A DNA stretch of 64,000 nucleotides from Tissierellia bacterium (GTDB lineage: Bacteria; Bacillota; Clostridia; Tissierellales; Tepidimicrobiaceae): assembly GCA_012839745.1 (NCBI GenBank), contig DUMS01000002.1, forward strand, positions 32,537 to 96,536, written 5' to 3'. Below are positions 1-7,996 of this stretch, in pieces. A program made the position numbers and the translations under genes. The notes below the pieces were generated by a model. That model did not search any database, was not told the DNA's origin, and saw nothing but the letters and a program-made list of their open reading frames with translations. How positions within the stretch are numbered: position 1 is the first letter of the stretch; every line of letters starts with the position of its first letter.

Positions 1-1
1 C

Positions 2-715
2 ATGTTTATGAGTAGCCAGAAAAGAATCATAAAATATCAGCTGAATGAAGCATTTAAAGCTTTGGCCGTATTCTGGGGAATACTTCTATTGGTAGATGTA
101 TTAGGCTTTATTGGTAATATATACTATAACAATATGTGGACCTTTGGAATACATGCAAGTACAAAAATATCCATTGTTGGAGGAAATACCGTTGCTATTT
201 TTATATTCTTTATAGTCTATTGCTATACTCGATACTATGAAGACTTTCCAATAGCCATATGCCTTAGTGTAACCCGTGGGGATTATTTTAAATCAGTGGT
301 TCTGGAAAACATTATAGTATCATTTTTCGTAGCCTTGATAGAAGGAATTCTTTTAAAAATTGAGCCTTATGTTATAAGCGCTGCCGGATCAACTCCGCTT
401 CAGGATTTTTCAATATTTAACACTAAAACTGATAGCTTAATATATATAGTATTGGTCATGTTCATAGCTTTTTTCATTAATGTATCATTCTGGACCCTGG
501 TTGCAGCTTTAAACTATAAATTTGGATACAGGTTCTGGATTGCCATATCAGCACTGTTTGTTCTATTCATATTCATGCTGAACTCAGGAACCTTGAATTT
601 CCTCGATACCATATTTTCTAAGAGATGGCTATTCTTTGGAGTATTAACTGTTGCCTGCAATGTGGCAAGCTATTATATAACATTAAATACCAATGTTAAA
701 CATAGAGTAGGGTAA
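2..715 (+). CDS. Multi-pass membrane protein, ABC-2 permease-like; 5' end possibly cut
   Basis: The 237-residue product has about six hydrophobic segments and a short charged N-terminus. It has no soluble domain and no motif that names a substrate. The overall look (several helices, small loops) fits the membrane half of a two-component ABC exporter, whose ATPase would lie upstream, outside the window. ATG codons at 2 and 8 are both possible starts. The ribosome binding site falls outside the window, so the true start may be further left. It faces hcp convergently and the two share a terminator. The family is not recognised with certainty. Confidence 0.6.
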   Translation: MFMSSQKRIIKYQLNEAFKALAVFWGILLLVDVLGFIGNIYYNNMWTFGIHASTKISIVGGNTVAIFIFFIVYCYTRYYEDFPIAICLSVTRGDYFKSVVLENIIVSFFVALIEGILLKIEPYVISAAGSTPLQDFSIFNTKTDSLIYIVLVMFIAFFINVSFWTLVAALNYKFGYRFWIAISALFVLFIFMLNSGTLNFLDTIFSKRWLFFGVLTVACNVASYYITLNTNVKHRVG

Positions 716-721
716 TAAAAA

Positions 722-744
722 AAGGGGCCCCTGAGGGCTCCCTT
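722..744 (-). terminator. Terminator at the end of hcp, shared with the convergent membrane gene
   Basis: GC-rich inverted repeat (AAGGGGCCCC / GGGCTCCCTT with one mismatch). On the minus strand it runs into a T tract, placing it just downstream of the hcp stop. Confidence 0.75.
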
Positions 745-755
745 AATTATCCATA

Positions 756-2414
756 TTAAGCTTCCATGAACATCTTTATATCGTCTTCAACGTTTGAAAT
801 GGTTCCTATTCCGAATTTTTCCACCAATACCTTGGCTACATTTGGTGACAGGAATCCTGGCAGTGTTGGTCCCAGGTGGATGTTCTTTACTCCCAGGTAT
901 AACAATGCCAACAATACTATTACAGCTTTCTGTTCATACCATGCAATGTTGTATGCAATTGGCAGGTCATTTATATCTTCCAGTCCAAATACTTCCTTTA
1001 GTTTCAATGCTATTAATGCCAATGAATATGAGTCATTGCATTGCCCTGCGTCCAATACTCTTGGAATTCCATTTATATCTCCCAGGTTCAGCTTGTTGTA
1101 TTTGTATTTAGCACATCCTGCTGTAAGAATTACTGTATCTTTTGGCAGAGCCTTGGCAAATTCTGTATAGTAGTTTCTTTGCTTCATTCTTCCATCGCAG
1201 CCTGCCATTACGAAGAATTTCCTGATTGCTCCTGATTTAACTGCTTCCACTATCTTGTCAGCTAAAGCAAATACTTGAGCATGAGCAAATCCTCCAATAA
1301 TCTTGCCTGTTTCTATTTGAGTTGGTGGTGGAAGCTTCTTTGCATGTTCAATTATTTCTGAGAAATCCTTTGGCTTGCCATCTACTCTATCTGGGATATG
1401 CTTAAATCCTGGATATCCTGTGGAGTTTGTTGTATATACTCTATCAGCATATGTTTCCTTTGGTGGTACCAGGCAATTTGTTGTAAATAGAATTGGTCCA
1501 TTGAACTTTTCAAACTCTTCTCTTTGTTTCCACCATGCATTACCATAGTTCCCTACAAAGTGTTTATATTTCTTAAATGCTGGATAGTAGTGAGCTGGCA
1601 GCATTTCACCGTGTGTATATACATCTACTCCAGTACCTTCTGTTTGAATTAGCAGCTCTTCCAGGTCTCTCAAATCATGACCTGATACTAATATTGCAGG
1701 ATTGTTTCTGGTTCCGATGTTTACTTCTGTAATCTCTGGGTTTCCGTAGGTTGATGTATTTGCTTTATCTAAAAGTGCCATTACCTTAACGCCGTATTCC
1801 CCGGTTTTCATTGTCAAGTTAATCAGGTCCTCTACAGTCAGGCTATCGTCCATTGTAGCTGCCAAAGCCTTTCTCATGAACTTGGCAATTTCCGGATCAC
1901 TATATCCAAGGTTATCTGCATGTTCTGCGTAAGCAGCCATACCCTTTAGTCCGTAAGTAATAAGCTCTCTTAATGAGCGGATGTCTTCATCCTTTGTAGC
2001 CAATACTCCAACTCTTTCCTTATCGTTATTTGCCTTATATACTATTTCATCATCTGAATTAACTGAGAAAGTAGCAGCATCCTTCAGGTTGCTTAAATCT
2101 ACTCCTCTTTCCATCAGGTTTGCCTTAATCTCGTCTCTCAGTTTAAGTCCTTCTTTAATCTTCTTTAAAAATCTTTCCTTATCAAAGTTTGCATTTGTAA
2201 TTGTCATAAACAGACCATCCATTATGAATCTATCCAGACCAGGTACTTCATATCCAATTTCGTCAGCTTTTACACCTACCTCTGAAATACCCTTTAGTGT
2301 ATAGATCATTAAGTCCTGTAAGTTTGCCAGGTCTGCTGTCTTACCGCAAACACCTACTTTTGTGCAGCCTTTTCCTCCTGCAGTTTCCTGACATTGATAA
2401 CAAAACATAGACAT
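756..2414 (-). CDS. hcp: Hybrid cluster protein (hydroxylamine / NO reductase)
   Basis: Cytoplasmic iron-sulfur protein of 552 residues, the usual length for a class I Hcp. The N-terminal cysteines C5, C8, C17 and C23 follow the C-x2-C-x8-C-x5-C spacing of the [4Fe-4S] form. Further on are the cysteine-rich hybrid-cluster regions ([25 protein letters not shown]). The family reduces NO or hydroxylamine and protects anaerobes from nitrosative stress. The ATG is preceded by GGGGG. It is monocistronic, with a terminator behind it. A perfect palindrome at 2479-2492 sits at an activator-like distance from a -10 box. This suggests control by a CRP/FNR-type regulator such as HcpR (inference). No hcr reductase gene is adjacent. 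Confidence 0.96.
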   Translation of the reverse strand: MSMFCYQCQETAGGKGCTKVGVCGKTADLANLQDLMIYTLKGISEVGVKADEIGYEVPGLDRFIMDGLFMTITNANFDKERFLKKIKEGLKLRDEIKANLMERGVDLSNLKDAATFSVNSDDEIVYKANNDKERVGVLATKDEDIRSLRELITYGLKGMAAYAEHADNLGYSDPEIAKFMRKALAATMDDSLTVEDLINLTMKTGEYGVKVMALLDKANTSTYGNPEITEVNIGTRNNPAILVSGHDLRDLEELLIQTEGTGVDVYTHGEMLPAHYYPAFKKYKHFVGNYGNAWWKQREEFEKFNGPILFTTNCLVPPKETYADRVYTTNSTGYPGFKHIPDRVDGKPKDFSEIIEHAKKLPPPTQIETGKIIGGFAHAQVFALADKIVEAVKSGAIRKFFVMAGCDGRMKQRNYYTEFAKALPKDTVILTAGCAKYKYNKLNLGDINGIPRVLDAGQCNDSYSLALIALKLKEVFGLEDINDLPIAYNIAWYEQKAVIVLLALLYLGVKNIHLGPTLPGFLSPNVAKVLVEKFGIGTISNVEDDIKMFMEA

Positions 2415-2450
2415 GACTTTTAAACCCCCTTGTTTCTTATTGATGATTAT

Positions 2451-2492
2451 ATTTTATTATTTAATTCCTACTAAATCTGTAACATATGTTAC
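2451..2492 (-). promoter_or_regulatory. hcp promoter with GTAACATATGTTAC operator
   Basis: The perfect 14-bp palindrome GTAACATATGTTAC lies at 2479-2492. On the minus strand a -10-like TAAAAT (2451-2456) would put the palindrome centre near -41.5, the class II position of CRP/FNR activators. A TATAAT at 2446-2451 is an alternative that would place it near -46. No good -35 box is present, as expected for an activated promoter. The same motif (GTAACATCTGTTAC) recurs in front of the operon that starts at 6577. Confidence 0.6.
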
Positions 2493-2515
2493 GGGGGCAA
2501 AAAATTTCAGTCTTA

Positions 2516-3001
2516 TTATTTTATTCTTAATACCATCCTTGTTGTTTCAAGCTTATGACCAAAAAAGTCCTCTTCTATATTACCTACTGTTTCAAAATTT
2601 TTTGCCTTTTAAAATTCCTTGCCAATAATATTTTTAGACTCCACGCTAACTAATACTTTTCTGGGAGAAAGCTCTTCTATTCCCTGCTTTAACAGCTTTG
2701 AACCAATACCTTTTCTTTGGAACTCCGGAAGCAAATATATAGCTGCCAACTCTACTTCACCATTATCTTTCAAATTAGAAAAATTGGCAAAACCAACTAC
2801 TTGTCAGTTAACCTCTGCAACGTAAAAAGGTGATGTTTCTAATCGCTTTTTCAAGGTATCCCTGCTATATGCCATAGACAGAAATCTATCCTGTATTTCA
2901 ATGGGAATGATACCATCATATGTATGATGCCAGCTTTTAATTGCAATTTCCTTAACAGTATCTATATCTGTCAGTTTCATTTTTCTAATAACCACAGCCA
3001 T
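2516..3001 (-). pseudogene. GNAT N-acetyltransferase, broken by two in-frame stops
   Basis: The reading frame begins at an ATG at 3001 with a good GGAGGTG site and encodes a typical GNAT start (MAVVIRKMKLTDIDTVKEIA). It is interrupted by TGA at 2804-2806 and TAA at 2609-2611. Between and after the stops the same frame still encodes the acetyl-CoA motif region (PEFQRKGIGSKLLKQGIEEL) and a C-terminal segment, ending at TAA 2516-2518. No frameshift is needed. The TGA replaces what is probably a glycine codon in a normal turn, and there is no selenocysteine signal. It therefore looks like recent decay by point mutation. Confidence 0.8.
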
Positions 3002-3117
3002 TTGCTCACCTCCAAGGATTTTTTACATATATGCCAATTGTTTTTGTGTTTAAACCTTTATTTCATAATATGACAGTAAAATCTGATAAATCAAATATTC
3101 CAATGCAAAAAGCATAA

Positions 3118-3139
3118 AAGCTGGCATTAAAGCCAGCTT
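3118..3139 (-). terminator. Terminator of the zinc-ribbon gene
   Basis: Inverted repeat AAGCTGGC / GCCAGCTT with a 6-base loop, 17 bases downstream of the stop at 3156. A T-rich tail follows on the minus strand. Confidence 0.65.
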
Positions 3140-3155
3140 AGTTAACAATTTGCGA

Positions 3156-3407
3156 TTAATAGTCCTTTCCAGCAGCCATTACATTTTTTGGGTCAAAGGC
3201 ATGACATGGAGTAACTCCATATACCATCCCGCATTTAGGGCACTTTGCTTCATGGGTTTCCATTGTAAACTCCTCTCCGCATTCCTCACATTTTATATCA
3301 AGGGGCATTATCATAGGCTGTTTTGCAAACCCCATCATCCTTATTTTATCCACTACCTGCTTGCCATTTTCAAATTTACCTGAACATCCTTCATGCATTT
3401 TTATCAT
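3156..3407 (-). CDS. Small zinc-ribbon protein of unknown function
   Basis: An 83-residue soluble protein. Two Cys pairs, KCEECGEEF and KCPKCGMVYG, are about 15 residues apart and form a typical four-cysteine zinc ribbon or rubredoxin-like knuckle in the middle. An extra cysteine near the N-terminus (EGCSGKF) and the C-terminal PCHAFDP could add a ligand. It is transcribed alone, with its own terminator, between the broken acetyltransferase and the three-gene GTPase/ATPase operon. I do not recognise a named family. A metal-binding or nucleic-acid-binding role is possible but not shown. Confidence 0.65.
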   Translation of the reverse strand: MIKMHEGCSGKFENGKQVVDKIRMMGFAKQPMIMPLDIKCEECGEEFTMETHEAKCPKCGMVYGVTPCHAFDPKNVMAAGKDY

Positions 3408-3570
3408 CCTTTCATTATGATAAATTTTAACTAGTTTTTATTATATTTATTAAATATACTTACAAACAAGAAACTACCACTCCAGAATTTATAAAGTATG
3501 CAAATCTTTCAAATCTTTCCGAAGCCAGTTCTTATCGCTGCAAATATACTTCTAGTCACTGAAAAAACCA

Positions 3571-3638
3571 GACATGAGAACCGTCCCCTCTGCACCCTCT
3601 GCACTAAAACAAGACAAAAGAACCGTCCCTTTTGCACC
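3571..3638. repeat. Two tandem copies of a GAACCGTCCC-type repeat
   Basis: Two 26-bp units (3571-3596 and 3613-3638) share GACA-x2-AGAACCGTCCC-x2-T-x-TGCACC and start 42 bp apart. They lie immediately after the stop of the ABC ATPase gene. Motifs around AACCGTCCC are common in intergenic repeats of clostridia and resemble REP-type elements mobilised by Y1 transposases. No transposase is adjacent here. Confidence 0.55.
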
Positions 3639-3639
3639 T

Positions 3640-4656
3640 TTATATTGAATCGATTATGAGCCCTATTCTTAAATCATTTCTCATTTTTTGAATTATGCTG
3701 TCCATCCTTTCCAGCTCTTCCAATACCTTTTTTTCCTCTTTGCTTGTTTCTATGATTTTATCTATTCCTCCGTTTTTGATTACAATCCTTTTATCTGCCA
3801 TAAGGGCTAGTATAGGGTCATGGGTTGCTATGAGGACTATCTTGTCGCTGGAAACCAATAGGTTTAATGCCTTTTTCCTATCTATTCCTGCATTTTCTAT
3901 TTCATCTATCAGCACTATTGGTGAGGAGCTTAATATTGCTGTATCCGCAATCATAAGGGCTCTGGATTGACCACCGCTTAGGCTTGTTATCTGGGAATTT
4001 AGGTCAAATTTCTCCCCTGATAGATTATTTGCTGCTTCTATTATCTCCTTTATCACTTCCTCTTCCCTTTCTACCATCCTGCTCTGAGCATGTAGTTTCA
4101 AAAACTCATATACTGTTAGATCCATTACGAAATTCATATTCTGTGATAGCTGAGCCACCAGCTTATTGTTGGAGGAAAATCTCCACTTCATATCAGGAAC
4201 TTCTCCATTTATGAGGATTCTCCTCTTTGTAGGCGTATCCCCTTGAGCAGCCCATTCAATATCTGCCAAAAGCCTGCTCTTTCCTGAACCTGTAGGACCA
4301 ACTATGGATACTATTTCTGATTTCCTAATGGTAAACTCTTCAAAGTTCTCCTTCTTTCCGCTTTTATCCGTTCCAGCTACAATGGTAAGGGATTCAATGC
4401 CCCGATCCTCTTCAAGTCCCAAAAATTCTATCATCTGAGATATATATTCCAGCAATCCTTCTCTAATGCCCTTTATATCTATTCCCCACTCTTCAATTTC
4501 CTCTTCTGAGAAATGATTCAGGTATTCATCGAAGGTACTGTTTTCAAATCCTTCCACATCTAGCCTGTTTTCTTCAAAATAGTTTATTACAAAAGGGTAT
4601 TTCTGCTGCAATTCCTTCAGCGTGAGAGCATTCAAAATGTTATTCATATTCATCAC
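3640..4656 (-). CDS. Soluble ABC-type ATPase with N-terminal DUF1858-like domain
   Basis: 338 residues. Residues 1 to about 75 resemble the small helical DUF1858/ScdA_N-type domain (LTLKELQQKYPFVINYFEEN). An ABC ATPase follows, with Walker A GPTGSGKS, signature LSGGQSRAL, Walker B SPIVLIDEIE and H-loop IATHD. The Walker B acidic residue is followed by EIENAG rather than the usual EP. No membrane segment is visible, and no permease gene is nearby, so this is not a standard transporter. Its start overlaps the end of the GTPase gene by about 17 bases, indicating translational coupling. It is the last gene of a three-gene operon reading from 6577. Its function is unknown. Energy-driven handling of a metal or cofactor is an inference. 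Confidence 0.8.
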   Translation of the reverse strand: MMNMNNILNALTLKELQQKYPFVINYFEENRLDVEGFENSTFDEYLNHFSEEEIEEWGIDIKGIREGLLEYISQMIEFLGLEEDRGIESLTIVAGTDKSGKKENFEEFTIRKSEIVSIVGPTGSGKSRLLADIEWAAQGDTPTKRRILINGEVPDMKWRFSSNNKLVAQLSQNMNFVMDLTVYEFLKLHAQSRMVEREEEVIKEIIEAANNLSGEKFDLNSQITSLSGGQSRALMIADTAILSSSPIVLIDEIENAGIDRKKALNLLVSSDKIVLIATHDPILALMADKRIVIKNGGIDKIIETSKEEKKVLEELERMDSIIQKMRNDLRIGLIIDSI

Positions 4657-5341
4657 CTAATTTTATCTTTCTTACGTTTCCCATCTGATAGTCTTCACCT
4701 ATCCTTGTTTCACCCAAGCAGTAGGAGCATAAGGCTGAAGGCATTGGGAATCTTAGGCTTTCTCCCTGAACTGTTTCTATGTCCTCCTCTTCATTATACA
4801 ATAATGTGCTTAGCTCAAAGGCTCCCTGACCCGTCAGCCCGTTTATATGGAGGGTAATAGCTTTTGGATTTACTGAATTAACCCTGGATGCAAATACCTC
4901 CCGTTCTGCCTGGCTGACAATATCTCCCTTTGTGATTACCACTATATCAGCAGCTTTCAGCATTGGCCCAATTTTCTTTGGAGTGTTTATTCCTGATAGA
5001 TTATCTATTACACATACAGATTTAATACTTCTTATATATGGAGAGCACCTGTTGCAAAGCCCCGCTGATTCTGTAATTAATAAATCAAGATTTTTCTTTC
5101 TTCCCCACTTTACTACTTCTTCTATATTGCTTACAAAATAGTGGTCTGGGCAAAGGGACCCAGACAATCCTTTTTTCACTGGAATACCTGCTTTTTCATA
5201 CAACAGGTCATCATCTGTATATAAGCAGTCAAATTTAACTACCCCTACAGATAGTCCCCTATCCTTAAATGCTTCTATTACCTTCAATATTACAGAGGTC
5301 TTCCCGGATGATGGAGGGCCTGATACTGTTACTAAATTCAT
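4640..5341 (-). CDS. P-loop GTPase of the HypB/UreG/CobW type with CxxC motifs
   Basis: The P-loop SGPPSSGKTSVI is at the very N-terminus, followed by a switch region with TESAGLCNRCSPY and the G4-like motif VITKGD. This is the layout of metallochaperone GTPases such as HypB and UreG. Two CxxC pairs (LCNRC, about residue 120; LCSYC near the C-terminus) could bind a metal. I chose the ATG at 5341 because AAGAGGTG lies 6 bases upstream. An in-frame GTG at 5350 is part of that ribosome site. It sits between the binding-protein-like gene and the ABC ATPase gene in one operon. The GTPase probably drives loading or transfer of a metal or metallocluster, but its client is unknown. Confidence 0.8.
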   Translation of the reverse strand: MNLVTVSGPPSSGKTSVILKVIEAFKDRGLSVGVVKFDCLYTDDDLLYEKAGIPVKKGLSGSLCPDHYFVSNIEEVVKWGRKKNLDLLITESAGLCNRCSPYIRSIKSVCVIDNLSGINTPKKIGPMLKAADIVVITKGDIVSQAEREVFASRVNSVNPKAITLHINGLTGQGAFELSTLLYNEEEDIETVQGESLRFPMPSALCSYCLGETRIGEDYQMGNVRKIKLGDEYE

Positions 5342-5353
5342 ATATATCACCTC

Positions 5354-6577
5354 TTAAGCTTCTTCAAATATCCTTTCACATTCCTTTATTAATTTACCTA
5401 TGTCATTTTTCTTTATATAATCCCAGCCAAGCCACATATATTTGTTATCCTTATCCACCTTATTTTCCACCTCAGGGTTTGTGCTTGGGAATCTTCCATT
5501 ATGAGCCAGTATCTCCCCTACTTCCTTTGAAGCAAAGAAGTCTACAAAAGGCTTAAGCTTATCCTTTTTGGATCCCTTGCTCAACAGGAATATTGGGCTT
5601 ATAATTGCTCCATCCTTTGGCCAGACTGCCTTCATAGGCCCATTTTCCTTAGTCATCTTGGTAAAGAAATAGGGCATTATGGTAACAGCTGGTCTTTCCT
5701 TCTTCATATGGGATTTTACCATTTCGGAAGGATGCATCCCCTTAAACAAGGCCTTTTTTAGCCCTTTTACTCCTTCTACTCCATATACCTTATATATGTT
5801 TAAAAGTATTGCATTAAACAGGTCAAAATCTCCTATAGGCAAGCTTACCCTATTTTCAAATTCAGGCCTGAATAAATCCTTCCAGCTGGTTGGCATATCT
5901 ATCCCTTCTAATTCTTCCGTGTTCACAAGAAATACTGCCGGCACTACTCCTATAATGGAATACTCTCTATCCGGGTCAATAAGGCTTATATACTCATTGT
6001 CAAAATCCTCATTTAGCTTGTCAAATCCCGTTATATCCTCAAAGGTTCCCATCTTCCTGAATTTACCCATAAGCCTATTATCAAAGAAAAGGTCAAAACC
6101 TGCAGATATAAACAAATCCGATAAGGCTTCCTCTGACTCTGCGTTTTTAATTTCATTTTTTAACCAATCAACCCCTTGGGCTGCAGCATTTAATTCATAG
6201 TCAACAGTTACATTTAAGCTGTCCTTCTCCTCTTCCAGCCACTTGTTAAAGGCTTCCATCAGAGGAATTCTCACAGGGCAGGGAAGAACACCTCCTATTC
6301 TTATATCTGCTTTTTCTTCTCTTTCTCTCTCTACAAGGCTTATGTCTTCAGAAACTCTATTCTTCTCTATTACATCTACAAGCTTTTGAACAAATTGTTC
6401 TACATTTATCTGCTTGCTTTTTAATGCCATCTCCAATGAAATGGTTCTCCCCATGGTCTTTCTCATGCTTTCATTGGCTAATGGCTTAAATCCGTTGGCG
6501 ACAAACACATCTATAGTCTCAGGATATTTCTCTGTTATATCATATACCTTATCCTTTATATCAAAATACTTATTCAT
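5354..6577 (-). CDS. DUF1858 domain fused to a periplasmic-binding-protein-like fold, without signal peptide
   Basis: 407 residues. The first 65 resemble DUF1858 (VYDITEKYPETIDVFVANGFKPL), a small domain often found with hybrid-cluster and redox proteins. The rest looks like an iron/thiamine-type extracellular solute-binding protein (type II fold), with segments such as GVVPAVFLVNTEEL and the late ASKEVGEILAHNGRFPSTNP. There is no signal peptide, lipobox or membrane segment, so it should stay in the cytoplasm. That is odd for the family and means ligand capture inside the cell. It heads the operon. The start ATG has GGGAGGG upstream. The promoter region carries the same palindrome as hcp. Confidence 0.8.
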   Translation of the reverse strand: MNKYFDIKDKVYDITEKYPETIDVFVANGFKPLANESMRKTMGRTISLEMALKSKQINVEQFVQKLVDVIEKNRVSEDISLVEREREEKADIRIGGVLPCPVRIPLMEAFNKWLEEEKDSLNVTVDYELNAAAQGVDWLKNEIKNAESEEALSDLFISAGFDLFFDNRLMGKFRKMGTFEDITGFDKLNEDFDNEYISLIDPDREYSIIGVVPAVFLVNTEELEGIDMPTSWKDLFRPEFENRVSLPIGDFDLFNAILLNIYKVYGVEGVKGLKKALFKGMHPSEMVKSHMKKERPAVTIMPYFFTKMTKENGPMKAVWPKDGAIISPIFLLSKGSKKDKLKPFVDFFASKEVGEILAHNGRFPSTNPEVENKVDKDNKYMWLGWDYIKKNDIGKLIKECERIFEEA

Positions 6578-6622
6578 TTATTTCCCTCCCAGGCACTAGG
6601 TTCTTCGTTTTCTCTAATGCTT

Positions 6623-6668
6623 ATTATATACAAAATTAAAAAAAATTCGGTAACATCTGTTACCGAAT
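6623..6668 (-). promoter_or_regulatory. Operator and promoter of the three-gene operon, doubling as a terminator
   Basis: Arms ATTCGGTAACA / TGTTACCGAAT with a 2-base centre lie at 6645-6668 and contain GTAACATCTGTTAC, the hcp motif. A perfect TATAAT (6623-6628, minus strand) places the centre near -40.5 to -41.5. Between the two is a run of eight Ts, so the same repeat is also a standard intrinsic terminator for the ATP-grasp gene that ends at 6668. Confidence 0.65.
6645..6668 (-). terminator. Terminator of the ATP-grasp gene
   Basis: A 10-11 bp perfect stem with a tight loop, followed on the minus strand by T8. It directly follows the stop codon at 6668. It overlaps the operator described at 6623-6668. 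Confidence 0.8.
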
Positions 6669-7468
6669 CAGGAAGCACGAGGCCATGGATTTTCAGGTGT
6701 ATAATCATCTTCCCTGGTTATATACTCATAAATATATTTTTCCACATTAATTCCAAGCTTTCTCAAGCCTTCATTTCCAAACATGACATTATACTCAAGT
6801 ATATATAGCTTGTCTTTAACGACTGCTACATCAAACCCTGCGTGATTTACCTTTAAAGTCCTTGCCACATCCTCCACCAGCTTTATTGCTTCATATGGAA
6901 TATTATTATAATCATAGGAAGCACCCTTGGCAATATTGTTGTGGAAGGACCCTTCCCTTGCTATTCTCCAGTAGGCTCCAATTACATGGTCTCCCACAAA
7001 TACAATTCTTAAATCCCTGTCTATAGGGAGCCTTTCCTGTATATACAGTGATTCATTGTTATTAATATAGGTTAGCAGTTCCTGTCTGTTTTCTATAAGG
7101 TATACCCCTCTTCCCATGGAATTCTTGATTTCCTTGGCTACTAACGGGTATCCAAACTCTTCTTCAATGGGTTCAATATCTGCCAAATCCCTGTTGAGTA
7201 TCCTCGTATATGGTACGTTTTCGGGGAAAGTGCATTGCAACACCCTGGTAGTTTCTATTTTGTTGTGTCCAAGGTGATATGTGTTTATGCTGGGAAATAT
7301 CTTTTTATTCAATCCATATACCAATGCATTTACCTGCCAGTACTCAGGAAACAATATATAATCAGCTTTTTTAATTCTTTCTATTTCTCTGAACATGTTT
7401 TCAGGTTTAATATAGGATACATTTGGTATTCCCAAAGTTCTAAAAGGATTAAAAGTAATGAATTCCAT
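6668..7468 (-). CDS. RimK-like ATP-grasp ligase
   Basis: 266 residues with the ATP-grasp layout: an N-terminal pre-ATP-grasp part, the lysine/glycine loop region (YPLVAKEIKNSMGRGVYLIE, about residue 125-145), the IQERLP hinge and the Mg-binding end LYILEYNVMFG. The family joins a carboxylate to an amine or thiol through an acyl-phosphate. The substrate cannot be told. Upstream in the same direction are a 69-residue membrane protein and a 35-residue peptide, probably one transcript. A terminator lies at the stop. Confidence 0.8.
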   Translation of the reverse strand: MEFITFNPFRTLGIPNVSYIKPENMFREIERIKKADYILFPEYWQVNALVYGLNKKIFPSINTYHLGHNKIETTRVLQCTFPENVPYTRILNRDLADIEPIEEEFGYPLVAKEIKNSMGRGVYLIENRQELLTYINNNESLYIQERLPIDRDLRIVFVGDHVIGAYWRIAREGSFHNNIAKGASYDYNNIPYEAIKLVEDVARTLKVNHAGFDVAVVKDKLYILEYNVMFGNEGLRKLGINVEKYIYEYITREDDYTPENPWPRAS

Positions 7469-7545
7469 ACGATTATCTTCCTATTCTCTAAAATTATGAC
7501 AAAAAATATTTTACTATCCCAATAGAACTTTGGCAATATGCTTTT

Positions 7546-7746
7546 TTATTTTTTATTAATTCTTTTTAGCCAGTATCTTAAGGCATATATAAGTATTATA
7601 TATATGATTATTACTATTACTAGAGTCAATAACCTCTCCTGCAAAGTGCCATCAGCCATTAAAACAGGCCCCAGCCCAAAAAAGGTTACAAGGGCAAACA
7701 ATATTATGAATACAATATATCCAATCCATTTTATTCCCTTATTCAT
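7546..7746 (-). CDS. Small two-helix membrane protein
   Basis: Two hydrophobic stretches (IGYIVFIILFALVTFFGLG and LVIVIIIYIILIYALRYW) are separated by a short polar loop, with a basic C-terminus (KRINKK). The ATG at 7746 overlaps the stop of the upstream 35-residue ORF (ATGAATAA), so translation is probably coupled. An in-frame ATG at 7755 is also possible. Length is about 66 residues. No family recognised. The position suggests co-transcription with the ATP-grasp ligase. Confidence 0.55.
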   Translation of the reverse strand: MNKGIKWIGYIVFIILFALVTFFGLGPVLMADGTLQERLLTLVIVIIIYIILIYALRYWLKRINKK

Positions 7747-7846
7747 ATTCCACATCCTTCAGCTCATCAAATGCTTTGAAAATAGCAGGGTGTTTATCCT
7801 TTAGCTCAAATATTCTGGCATCAACCCTAATAGTAAACTGTGACAT
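7739..7846 (-). CDS. 35-residue peptide
   Basis: Starts at ATG 7846, 6 bases after a perfect AGGAGG. It encodes a 35-residue charged peptide beginning MSQFTIRVDARIFELKDKHP and ending DVEYE. The stop overlaps the start of the next gene by the ATGAATAA arrangement. The strong ribosome site and coupling argue that it is translated. The phrase ELKDKHPAIFKAFDEL weakly recalls DUF1858-like helices. Function unknown. Confidence 0.5.
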   Translation of the reverse strand: MSQFTIRVDARIFELKDKHPAIFKAFDELKDVEYE

Positions 7847-7996
7847 ATTCTACCTCCTAAAATCTATTTATATAGAATTTCAGTATAAGTATACCCTTCA
7901 TAGGTTTAATTAATAGCAGAATTATAGTAAAATAAAGGAGGAATTAATTGCTTTTTATCGTATATAATAAATATCTCTTATAAGGAGTTGTTCTTT

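Noticed and set aside
2804-2806. TGA in the acetyltransferase read as selenocysteine
   Set aside because: No SECIS-like hairpin follows, the position is a turn in GNAT proteins with no reactive residue, and a second stop (TAA) occurs later.
3118-3139. AAGCTGGC hairpin as a further copy of the IS1182 target site
   Set aside because: Only the outer AAGCTGG is shared with the 24-bp duplication and the centre differs; it is an ordinary terminator.
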